Positions 1-9,352 of a DNA stretch of 64,000 nt are shown here, one piece after another. The DNA comes from Maricaulis alexandrii. Its GTDB lineage: Bacteria; Pseudomonadota; Alphaproteobacteria; Caulobacterales; Maricaulaceae. Under the pieces are notes generated by a model. That model worked only from the letters and a program-made list of their open reading frames with translations, ran no database searches and was not told the DNA's origin. How positions within the stretch are numbered: the first letter of the stretch is position 1; every line of letters begins with the position of its first letter. The translations under genes and the position numbers were made by a program. The stretch lies in NCBI RefSeq assembly GCF_005871165.1, contig NZ_SWKP01000005.1, positions 310,001 to 374,000 on the forward strand, written 5' to 3'.

Positions 1-153
1 GCGGCTGGGCGTGTCGAAGGACAGCGGTGGGCATTGCGGCGCAGGCCTGTGGCAATTGGCGTGTCGGTGCGCCCGTCCGGGCACACCCTCTCACGCCCCA
101 GCATGCCGAAACCCCTGAAAGAAACGGTTAACGCCGTTTGTCGATTTGTCGCC

Positions 154-1467
154 TTACTGCAGGGCGGCCTGCTGGCTCTCCATCATCGAGCGAAGGACCT
201 CCCGGGCCCGGCTGAGCTGGTAATCCTCATCCTCGGGCCAGTCGGCTGGCGGCTGTTCCACAGCGGCCACATCCGTATCCGCCCGATGTTCGCCATTCTC
301 ATTCTCCAGAGCGCCCGGCAGGTCGGCCTCGGAGGAGACTTGCGGTGCGCTGTGCTCGGGATCGCTGTCTTCCAGCTCCCAGGACGAGATCTGCAGGTCC
401 GGGATGATGCCCGTGGCCTGGATGGAGCGGCCGGCCGGCGTGTAGTAGCGGCCCGTGGTCAGGCGCAGCGCGCCGTCACGGCCGCCGCGCAGCGGGATGA
501 TGGTCTGGACCGAGCCCTTGCCGAAACTCGTCATGCCGACCAGTTCGGCCCGCTCGCGGTCCTGCAGGGCACCGGCCACGATCTCGGCCGCACTGGCAGA
601 GCCCTCATTGATCAGGATCACGATCGGCGCGCCGTTCAGCCGGTCACCCGGACGGGCATTGTAACGCTGGGTCTCGCGCGGATCGCGGGTGCGGGTGGAG
701 ACGACTTCGCCGCCATCCAGGAAGACATCGGTCACTCCGATGGCCTGGTCCAGTAGACCGCCCGGATTATAGCGCATGTCGATGATCAGGCCCGGCAGCT
801 CCGCGCCGTATTCTTCCTGCAGCTCGGTAATGCCTTCATGGACCATTTCCGTGGTGCGCTCATTGAAGCCGGCGATCCGCATATAAGGCACGCCCTCATC
901 GATACGGGTGGCCACGGTGCGCAGCGGAATCGTGTCGCGGACCAGGGTGACGTCGAACGGATCCTCGTCAGAGCGGGAAATCGTGATGGTGACCGGCTCG
1001 CCGACGGCCCCGCGCATCATTTCCACGGCTTCGTCGACGGACACGCCGATAATGCTCTCGCCATCGACGGCGATGATGCGGTCATTGGTGCGCAGGCCGG
1101 CGCGCTCGGCCGGAGTCTCGCTGATCGGGGAGACGACGGTGATGAAGTCTTCCCGGCGGGTCACTTCCATGCCCAGGCCGCCATATTCACCGCGGGTGGA
1201 GACGCGCAGATCCTCGTAGCTGTCGGGATTGTGGTAGACGGAGTGCGGATCCAGCGAGGTCAACATGCCTTCGATCGCGGCTTCGATCAGCTCGGCCTGG
1301 TCGGTGTCGGTGACATAGTCCGACTCGATCCGGCTGAGCACATCGCCGAAGAGTTCCAGCTGACGGAAGGTTTCCGTCCGGTCTTCCTGGCTACCCTCGG
1401 CTGACACCGCAATGGCCACGGCGCCGACAGCAAAGGCGACCATGGAAGCGAAGACATTGATACGCAT
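154..1467 (-). CDS. ctpA: S41 carboxy-terminal processing protease
   Basis: Periplasmic serine protease of the CtpA/Prc family, which trims or degrades envelope proteins from their C termini. The 437-residue product starts with a hydrophobic signal segment (about residues 4-22). A PDZ domain follows at roughly 85-170 and then the S41 catalytic domain. The Ser-Lys-Gln catalytic set is visible: the second Ser of GSASAAEI (S292), the Lys of FGKGSVQ (K317) and Q321, spaced 25 and 4 residues apart as in characterised CTPs. An acidic, proline-containing tail follows the catalytic core. The ATG is preceded by AAGGA. It lies 30 bp downstream of the EnvC-like gene on the same strand, so it is probably the last gene of the obgE-to-ctpA run. 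Its natural substrate cannot be read from the sequence. Confidence 0.95.
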   Translation of the reverse strand: MRINVFASMVAFAVGAVAIAVSAEGSQEDRTETFRQLELFGDVLSRIESDYVTDTDQAELIEAAIEGMLTSLDPHSVYHNPDSYEDLRVSTRGEYGGLGMEVTRREDFITVVSPISETPAERAGLRTNDRIIAVDGESIIGVSVDEAVEMMRGAVGEPVTITISRSDEDPFDVTLVRDTIPLRTVATRIDEGVPYMRIAGFNERTTEMVHEGITELQEEYGAELPGLIIDMRYNPGGLLDQAIGVTDVFLDGGEVVSTRTRDPRETQRYNARPGDRLNGAPIVILINEGSASAAEIVAGALQDRERAELVGMTSFGKGSVQTIIPLRGGRDGALRLTTGRYYTPAGRSIQATGIIPDLQISSWELEDSDPEHSAPQVSSEADLPGALENENGEHRADTDVAAVEQPPADWPEDEDYQLSRAREVLRSMMESQQAALQ

Positions 1468-1497
1468 GCGTACTCGCGTCCTTTGAGCGCGATATCC

Positions 1498-2718
1498 TTA
1501 ACCGGCCTCTGCGCCTGTCCGGATCCAAGGGGCCGGATCGATCGCATCGCCGTCTCGTCGCAGTTCCAGATACAAATCCGGTGCCGGTTGAGACTGATCC
1601 GGCATGGCACCGACAGGTTCCCCTGCCAAAACGCTCTGACCGACAGAGGCATAGGTCACCGCCATGCCAGCCAGCACGATATAGTAGTCATCCCCGACAT
1701 TCAGTATCAAGAGACCGCCGTAGGTGTTGAACGGTCCCGCGAACTCCACGCGGGCATCGAAAGGCGAGACTACCTGCGCTCTGGGCCGTGTCCGAATGAA
1801 AATTCCGTCAGACCGTGTGCCATCTTCGGCCACATGCCCGAAACGCCGGGTGATTTCCCCGCGCGCCGGAGCCTGGAGCCGGCCGCGCGCATCGGCAAAG
1901 CGCAAAGTCTGCAGCGGCGCTGTTGGTGCCCGTGCTGCGACCATGTCACGCGGCGGCCGCATGCGCGGGGCCGGGATGGCATCGGTGACTTCCAGGCGGC
2001 GCGGACTGAGATTGGGCGTCACCTCGGCCATGCGGGACAATTCGCCGATCAGGCTGCGGATGGAGCGGGCGCGCTCTCCGGCTGACGAGGCGACGGCCAG
2101 CAATTCCACGGCTTCATTGCGGCGACGCGCCTCCAGCCCGCGGCGTTCCGCGATCAGGACTTCCAGCTCCAGCCGCTGGGCGGCCAGCGTGTCCTCGGTG
2201 GAGGCCAGTCTGGCCTGCTCGGCCTCGATGTCGGCGCGCAGGGTACGCAATTGGGCTAATTGTTCCGCCAGGGCATCGGCCCGTTCGCGCAGGGCGGGCG
2301 CGACATCGGCCATCAACGCGGCGGCCCGGGCAGCATCGGCGGCATCGCCGGGGGCTGCCAGAATGGCCGGAGGTGCCTGGCTTTCAATTCGCTGGATTGC
2401 CGCCAGCAAGGCCATCAGGGCCTCGCGGTCCTCATTGAGGCGCGACAGGAGTTCGTTTTCCTCGCGGCCCAGTTCGGCCAAGCGCTGTTCGGTTTCAAGG
2501 GCGGCATTTTCACTGGCCCCCACCCGCTGGCCCAGTTCGACAAGCTGGCGCTGCATGAGCGCAATTTCCTGTGCCATTTCCTCAGCCTGGCGGCGCATGG
2601 CGGCGGCGCGTTCCGCGGCCTGCTGTTCCTCGCGCTCCAGACGCGCCGCTTCCTCCGGGTCCGGAGGCGGAGCCGGCTGGGTCTGAACCAGGGCAAGGGC
2701 AGCGATCAGGCTGAGCAT
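1498..2718 (-). CDS. EnvC-like murein hydrolase activator (degenerate M23/LytM domain)
   Basis: Secreted 406-residue protein with a short N-terminal hydrophobic signal. A long Glu/Ala/Arg-rich coiled coil spans about residues 20-235, and a LytM/M23-like domain fills the last 120 residues. Active M23 peptidases carry zinc ligands in H-x(n)-D and HxH motifs. Here the expected HxH position reads LYLELR and the first His is replaced within DGIFIRT, so the domain looks non-catalytic. That matches EnvC-type activators, which relieve autoinhibition of amidases during cell separation. It sits between rlmH and ctpA, a common alphaproteobacterial arrangement. No convincing ribosome binding site precedes the chosen ATG, so the exact start is less certain than the gene. 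Confidence 0.88.
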   Translation of the reverse strand: MLSLIAALALVQTQPAPPPDPEEAARLEREEQQAAERAAAMRRQAEEMAQEIALMQRQLVELGQRVGASENAALETEQRLAELGREENELLSRLNEDREALMALLAAIQRIESQAPPAILAAPGDAADAARAAALMADVAPALRERADALAEQLAQLRTLRADIEAEQARLASTEDTLAAQRLELEVLIAERRGLEARRRNEAVELLAVASSAGERARSIRSLIGELSRMAEVTPNLSPRRLEVTDAIPAPRMRPPRDMVAARAPTAPLQTLRFADARGRLQAPARGEITRRFGHVAEDGTRSDGIFIRTRPRAQVVSPFDARVEFAGPFNTYGGLLILNVGDDYYIVLAGMAVTYASVGQSVLAGEPVGAMPDQSQPAPDLYLELRRDGDAIDPAPWIRTGAEAG

Positions 2719-2749
2719 GACGGCAAGCTAGAGCGGCGTGGGTTAACGC

Positions 2750-3220
2750 TCAATCACGATGATAGGGCGAGCCTGCCAATATCGAGACGGCGCGATAGAG
2801 TTGTTCGGCCAGCATGACCCGAACCAGCTTGTGCGGCCAGACCGCAGGGCCGAAGGCCAGCATGAGATCCGGTTGCGGCAGGGCAGTGCGGTCATGGCCG
2901 TCAGCGCCCCCGATGCAGAAGACGGCTTCGCGTGCACCCTCATCCCGCCAGCGTTCGATCTGGCTGGCGAATTGGCGGGAGGACAGGGCCTTGCCGCGCT
3001 CATCCAGCAGGATCAGCTTGGCGCCCGGCTCCAGGGTCTGGGCCAGGGCCCGGCTTTCATCGCTGGACGTTTTGAGGGCGCGATTGTCGATCTCGGTCTC
3101 GCTGAGCGGGCCCAGCCCGATGGGGCGCCCGGTGGCGGTGCAGCGATCCATATAGGTGTCGACGAGCTCGCGCTCGGGGCCGGACTTGATCCGGCTGAGC
3201 GCGGCGATACGCAGTTTCAC
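2750..3220 (-). CDS. rlmH: 23S rRNA (pseudouridine1915-N3)-methyltransferase RlmH
   Basis: SPOUT-class methyltransferase that methylates pseudouridine 1915 in helix 69 of 23S rRNA, using S-adenosylmethionine. I chose a GTG start at 3220, giving 156 residues, the usual family length. Longer in-frame upstream sequence runs back into rsfS and shows no conservation. Diagnostic segments are LDERGKALSSRQFA, the glycine-rich CIGGADGHD of the knotted SAM site and the C-terminal end SPYHRD. It follows rsfS by 22 bp, the pairing found in most bacteria. Confidence 0.95.
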   Translation of the reverse strand: MKLRIAALSRIKSGPERELVDTYMDRCTATGRPIGLGPLSETEIDNRALKTSSDESRALAQTLEPGAKLILLDERGKALSSRQFASQIERWRDEGAREAVFCIGGADGHDRTALPQPDLMLAFGPAVWPHKLVRVMLAEQLYRAVSILAGSPYHRD

Positions 3221-3242
3221 GCGGCAGGTCCCGAAGCCGGCG

Positions 3243-3674
3243 TCAGGACGCCGTGGCTTCCGGCTCGACCGACCACATCTTTTCCAGATTGTAGAAACCG
3301 CGCACTTCCGGACGGAACAGGTGGACGATGACATCACCGGCATCGATCAGCACCCAGTCACAGGTCTGCATGCCTTCGACCCGGGCCTTGCCGGTACCGT
3401 GTTCCTTGAGCTTGCGCACAAGATGATCGGCCAGCGCGTTCACGTGCCGGGCCGACCGCCCGGAGGCGACGATCATGATATCGGTGACGGAAGATTTGCC
3501 GCGCAGATCAATCGCGACGATGTCTTCGGCCTTGTCGTCTTCCAGTGAATCGAGAACCAGGGTCTCCAGTTCTTCGACATGCGTATCATCACCGGTGACG
3601 CGAACGGCGGCGGCCGACTCCTGCTCCTTGCGGGGCGATAATTCCGTAGACAGGGCTGGTGTCCTCTCTGACAT
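3243..3674 (-). CDS. rsfS: Ribosome silencing factor RsfS
   Basis: RsfS (RsfA/Iojap family) binds ribosomal protein L14 and blocks 30S-50S joining when nutrients are scarce. The conserved core is clear: LVLDSLEDDKAEDIVAIDL, then TDIMIVASGRSARHVNALAD and a C-terminal region with DWVLIDAGDVIVHLF and the final FYNLEKMW motif. I placed the start at ATG 3674 (143 residues). An ATG at 3695 is possible and neither has a strong ribosome binding site. The first 30 residues are variable in this family. Confidence 0.93.
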   Translation of the reverse strand: MSERTPALSTELSPRKEQESAAAVRVTGDDTHVEELETLVLDSLEDDKAEDIVAIDLRGKSSVTDIMIVASGRSARHVNALADHLVRKLKEHGTGKARVEGMQTCDWVLIDAGDVIVHLFRPEVRGFYNLEKMWSVEPEATAS

Positions 3675-3726
3675 CCAAAACAATACGCCATTCATAGCAC
3701 GCTTTGCGTCTCTCGACGAGACATGT

Positions 3727-4338
3727 TCAGCGGGTTTGCTGGCGGGCCCGGCGAATATCGGATGAGGCATGGGGATGCAAGCGTCCCGTCAGATAGGTCC
3801 AGGCCGGGGCCTCCTGGTCTGCCAGGGTGGCGGCCGCGCTCTCCGGGATGCGGGCATGGGCAAAATAGCGGGCTGCCGGGGACAGGCGGGCGCGAACAGC
3901 GTCCGTGGGGCGGGCAATCACGGCGACCGGGCATGATGCGAACACGCCCTGCCAATGCGCCCAGCGATGGATGCCGGACAGATTGTCCGCGCCCATCAGC
4001 CAGACGAATTTCACGTCCGGCTTGCGGGTTCGCAAATGGTGCAGAAGGTCGATGGTCCGGGTTGTTCCGATCCGCGCCTCGATATCGGAGACGACCATGC
4101 CGGGATCGCGGGCCAGTTCGGACACAAGCGTCATGCGGCGGTCCAGGTCGCTCGCCTGACGGGCCTTGAGCGGGTTCTGCGGCGAGACCAGCCACCAGAC
4201 CCGGTCCAGTTTCAGCCGGCGCATGGCGGTCCGGGCCGCGTGGAGATGGCCGTGGTGCGGCGGATCGAACGTCCCCCCCAGCAGGCCGACGCGCAGTCCC
4301 GGTGCCAAGGCTTCCGAGTGCAGAACAGAGGAAGGCAT
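3727..4338 (-). CDS. nadD: Nicotinate-nucleotide adenylyltransferase
   Basis: NadD transfers AMP from ATP to nicotinate mononucleotide, the penultimate step of NAD biosynthesis. The nucleotidyltransferase signature GLLGGTFDPPHHGHL is near the N terminus and contains the HxGH motif. The substrate loop PQNPLK follows, and SSDIRR near the C terminus corresponds to the second conserved motif. The ATG at 4338 lies 1 bp after the proB stop codon, which implies translational coupling and fixes a 203-residue product. In-frame sequence further upstream lies inside proB and is not conserved. Confidence 0.95.
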   Translation of the reverse strand: MPSSVLHSEALAPGLRVGLLGGTFDPPHHGHLHAARTAMRRLKLDRVWWLVSPQNPLKARQASDLDRRMTLVSELARDPGMVVSDIEARIGTTRTIDLLHHLRTRKPDVKFVWLMGADNLSGIHRWAHWQGVFASCPVAVIARPTDAVRARLSPAARYFAHARIPESAAATLADQEAPAWTYLTGRLHPHASSDIRRARQQTR

Positions 4339-4339
4339 G

Positions 4340-6519
<2,180 letters not shown>

Positions 6520-6598
6520 TCAAGAAGAAGCGCCTGTCTATACAGGGAATGGCGCCAAAGTTCAGTGTGTTTATTCGGTCTTGTGAGCCGGGGATGTT

Positions 6599-7123
6599 TT
6601 AGACCCCACCCCACACCATGTCCAAACAGCGGGTCGGCCCCATGCGGGCCATGGAAAAGTGTTCTCCGGTCTTGCCGGTATAGGCGAAGCCCAGCTTTTC
6701 CAGCACACGACCGGAGGCCGGATTGTCGTCGGCATGGGCGGCGGTCAGCGTGGTCGCGCCGAGGGTTTTCGTGCCCAGATCGACCAGGGCCTGGCCGATC
6801 TCGGTCGCGAATCCCTGGCCCCACCAGGGCTTGCCGATCCAGTAGCCGATTTCCCATTCGGCCGCTGCTGAACGCTTGAATACGCCGCCGCCGCCGATGA
6901 CCTCACCCGCATGCTCCACGGTGAGGGACTGATTGCCTTGCGGTTTCCAGCTCGCCCGCGTCATCAGCACCCACATTTCCGCGCCCAGCGTGGGATAGGG
7001 GTGGGGAATGCGGGCCGTGTTTTTGGCGACATCGTAATCTCCGCAATAGCGGGCGACGGCCGGGGCATCTTCCATGTCAGGCAGGCGCAACAGGCAGCGT
7101 TCAGTCTCGATCCGGGGACCCAT
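6599..7123 (-). CDS. GNAT-family N-acetyltransferase (RimJ/RimL type)
   Basis: A 174-residue GNAT acetyltransferase starting METHERCLL-style as [13 protein letters not shown]. The family's acetyl-CoA-binding motif A is visible as [16 protein letters not shown]-like sequence in the second half ([14 protein letters not shown]), preceded by [12 protein letters not shown] and followed by [13 protein letters not shown]. These are typical of RimJ/RimL-type protein or small-molecule acetyltransferases. The start at 7123 is supported by GAAGGAG a few bases upstream. The gene lies between the rpmA terminator and obgE, where such a gene is common in Caulobacter relatives. Substrate unknown. Confidence 0.88.
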   Translation of the reverse strand: MGPRIETERCLLRLPDMEDAPAVARYCGDYDVAKNTARIPHPYPTLGAEMWVLMTRASWKPQGNQSLTVEHAGEVIGGGGVFKRSAAAEWEIGYWIGKPWWGQGFATEIGQALVDLGTKTLGATTLTAAHADDNPASGRVLEKLGFAYTGKTGEHFSMARMGPTRCLDMVWGGV

Positions 7124-7154
7124 GGTCCGGCTCCTTCGGGGGAGAAGGCATAGA

Positions 7155-7186
7155 AAAAGGGGAGGCGGCGGTCCGTCTCCCCTTTT
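7155..7186 (-). terminator. Rho-independent terminator of rplU-rpmA
   Basis: A perfect 10-bp inverted repeat (AAAAGGGGAG ... CTCCCCTTTT) with a 12-nt loop. Read on the minus strand, the second arm ends in a run of five U. It lies 58 bp past the rpmA stop and upstream of the GNAT gene, so it should end the rplU-rpmA transcript. Confidence 0.85.
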
Positions 7187-7217
7187 CACGCATCATGCGC
7201 TCCGGACCCCGCTAGGC

Positions 7218-7244
7218 GGGCAGTCCGGCTATCATGGACTGCCC
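7218..7244 (-). other. Stem-loop at the rpmA stop codon
   Basis: A 9-bp perfect inverted repeat (GGGCAGTCC ... GGACTGCCC) with a 9-nt loop, touching the last base of the rpmA stop codon. It has no U-tract. It may stabilise the 3' end or assist the downstream terminator. Confidence 0.5.
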
Positions 7245-7513
7245 TATTCGGCTGCGTCGGCGATCGGTTCGACCGATACGAATGCCTTGCCGCCAGATTT
7301 CTTGGCAAACTTCACGCGGCCTTCGGTAAGGGCGAAGAGGGTGTGGTCCTTGCCCATGCCGACATTGGCACCCGGATTCACCTTGGTGCCGCGCTGACGC
7401 ACGATGATGTTGCCCGGAATGACCGTCTGGCCGCCGAACTTCTTGACGCCAAGGCGCCGGCCTTCAGAGTCGCGACCGTTACGGGATGAACCGCCTGCTT
7501 TTTTGTGAGCCAT
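7244..7513 (-). CDS. rpmA: 50S ribosomal protein L27
   Basis: Ribosomal protein L27, whose N-terminal tail reaches the peptidyl-transferase centre. The 89-residue protein shows the family pattern: [20 protein letters not shown] at the start, then [22 protein letters not shown] and the central HTLFALTEG. There is no cleavable firmicute-type N-terminal extension. GGAGGG precedes the ATG, and it follows rplU by 16 bp. Confidence 0.98.
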   Translation of the reverse strand: MAHKKAGGSSRNGRDSEGRRLGVKKFGGQTVIPGNIIVRQRGTKVNPGANVGMGKDHTLFALTEGRVKFAKKSGGKAFVSVEPIADAAE

Positions 7514-7529
7514 GAGTTAAGCCCTCCGA

Positions 7530-8198
7530 TTACGACGCCAGCGCTTTCGCGGCGTTGATCCAGTCACCCTTCTCGGCCTTGGCCTTGAGACCGGTAATGG
7601 TCTCGGAGAGGGTCTCCATGTCAGCATCCGACCACGCCGCGATCTGGGCGAAGGACGTGATGCCGGCTTCGTTCAGCTTGGTCGCCAGCGCCGGGCCAAC
7701 ACCCGTCAGCTGGGTCAGGTCGTCATTCGACGCGGCCTTCGGGGCAGCAGCCTTTTTCGGCGCCGCGGCCTTGGCCTCGGCCTTCGGAGCGGCGGCCTTC
7801 TTGGCCGGAGCCTTCTTGGCTTCGGTCTTGGCGTCCGACTTCGGCGCGGCCGTGGTCGACTTCAGCTTGGTCTTGGCGGTTTCGCCCGGGGCCACGATCT
7901 CCGCGATGCGAACCAGGGAACCCCACTGACGGTGGCCCTTGGTGCGGCGGTAGTTCTGGCGGCGGCGCTTCTTGAAGACGATGACCTTCTTGGCGCGATT
8001 GGTGTCGACCAGCTCGCCGATCACCTGGGCGCCGTCAACGATCGGGGAACCGACCGTGACGCCGGCGTCGGAGCCAAGCATGAGGACATCGCCGAGGGCC
8101 AGCGTGTCGCCGGCAGCCCCTTCGAGCTTTTCAATCCGAATTTCGTCGCCAGCGGCTACGCGGTACTGCTTGCCGCCGGTCTTGATCACTGCAAACAT
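7530..8198 (-). CDS. rplU: 50S ribosomal protein L21 with C-terminal helix-hairpin-helix extension
   Basis: Residues 1-101 are a normal L21 ([18 protein letters not shown], then [17 protein letters not shown]). The protein then continues through a roughly 50-residue Ala/Lys/Pro-rich linker. It ends in a domain of about 65 residues beginning [17 protein letters not shown], which resembles the helix-hairpin-helix domains found at the ends of some alphaproteobacterial L21 and NuoE proteins. The total of 222 residues is twice the usual L21 length. The start at 8198 is set by the L21 N terminus, and in-frame codons upstream look like leader. It is co-transcribed with rpmA. Confidence 0.95.
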   Translation of the reverse strand: MFAVIKTGGKQYRVAAGDEIRIEKLEGAAGDTLALGDVLMLGSDAGVTVGSPIVDGAQVIGELVDTNRAKKVIVFKKRRRQNYRRTKGHRQWGSLVRIAEIVAPGETAKTKLKSTTAAPKSDAKTEAKKAPAKKAAAPKAEAKAAAPKKAAAPKAASNDDLTQLTGVGPALATKLNEAGITSFAQIAAWSDADMETLSETITGLKAKAEKGDWINAAKALAS

Positions 8199-8339
8199 GA
8201 TCGTCCGATCCTTTTTTGCGATCCCGTCCAGCCCTTGTTTTACAGGCTTGGCGAGGTCCTTTTTCTTCACTCCGTATGCCCGGAGCGTTGTTCATCAATT
8301 ATGGGCCCGCACGGGCAAGCCGCGCGAGCAGGAGCGGGC

Positions 8340-8367
8340 GTTATACGCATGCGCGAGCCAGAGTCAA
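8340..8367 (-). promoter_or_regulatory. Predicted sigma-70-type promoter of rplU-rpmA
   Basis: On the minus strand, TTGACT (8362-8367) and TATAAC (8340-8345) are separated by 16 bp. This predicts a start near 8333 and an untranslated leader of about 135 nt before rplU. A leader this long in front of a ribosomal protein gene could hold autoregulatory structure, though I see no recognised motif. Confidence 0.6.
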
Positions 8368-8490
8368 TGCGATCAGGCCTGTCCAGGCGGGTCGCGCGGG
8401 AGTTTTGGCAGCTGTCCGGTCGGCGGTGTCGTACAGCGTTCGCCCCTTGATTTTATCGCAGGCCTCGGCCAAAACCCCGCTTCCCCGTGC

Positions 8491-8580
<90 letters not shown>

Positions 8581-8701
8581 TTTCCCCTTCAGGAATTCGC
8601 GCGATCCGATCGGCTGGTCATCCTTGGCTGGTTCGGGCCGGGCGTGTTTGCCGAGTGGCCATGTCCGGACGCTGGCGCTATGAACGAAGCGGGGGGATGG
8701 A

Positions 8702-9352
8702 ATGAGCCTTTGCCGCATTGCCTTGATCGACGACCACACGCTGTTCTCGGCGGCTTTCGGGACGCTGATGGGCCAGTTGCGGCCGGATTGCCGGATCGAT
8801 GTGTTCGACGATCCGATTGCCTTCCTGAAATCGGACGCCCATCCGTCTGACTATGATTTGTTCATCCTGGACCTGGTGATGCAGCGCATGAACGGGCTCA
8901 GCCTGTTGGCGAGCCTGCGGCAACAGGCGCCGCGCTGCCGGGTGCTCATGCTGTCCGGTGTGGGCACGGAGCCACCGATCTCGGACATGCGGCGGCTGGG
9001 AGCCAAGGGGTTCGTCCACAAGTCCGATGACTCCGAGGTCCTGCTGGGTGCCATTGATGCGATCCTCGCGGGCAAGACCTGTTTTCCCAGTCTGGATGCG
9101 GATCCGGAGGATGCAGATGAGGAAAGGGTCTATCTGACGCCGTCGGACCGGACCCTGCCGGGCCTGGCCCCCCGTCAGCTGGAAGTGCTCAACCTGATCG
9201 CCAATGGAGAGACCAACAAGGCGATTGCGGACCGGCTACAGATCTCCGAAAACACCGTCAAATCCCACCTCAAGGCGATCTTCGAAGCCCTGGGCGAGCG
9301 CACCCGGACCGGCTGTGTGCGAACGGCTCAGACGCTCGGACTGATCGGCTGA
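8702..9352 (+). CDS. LuxR/NarL-type response regulator
   Basis: A 216-residue two-component regulator. The N-terminal receiver has the acidic pair D10-D11, phospho-acceptor D57 in FILDLVM and the conserved Lys in GFVHKSD. The C-terminal LuxR-type HTH starts at LAPRQLEVLNLIANGETNKAIADRL (about residue 155). The recognition helix is in SENTVKSHLKAIFEALG. It is convergent with the hybrid histidine kinase, and the two coding regions overlap by 25 bp, so the kinase is a likely partner. DNA targets are unknown. Confidence 0.93.
   Translation: MSLCRIALIDDHTLFSAAFGTLMGQLRPDCRIDVFDDPIAFLKSDAHPSDYDLFILDLVMQRMNGLSLLASLRQQAPRCRVLMLSGVGTEPPISDMRRLGAKGFVHKSDDSEVLLGAIDAILAGKTCFPSLDADPEDADEERVYLTPSDRTLPGLAPRQLEVLNLIANGETNKAIADRLQISENTVKSHLKAIFEALGERTRTGCVRTAQTLGLIG

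Noticed and set aside
122-139. AAACGG-TTAACG-CCGTTT inverted repeat after ctpA
   Set aside because: Only a 6-bp stem and no U-tract on the minus strand; too weak to call a terminator.
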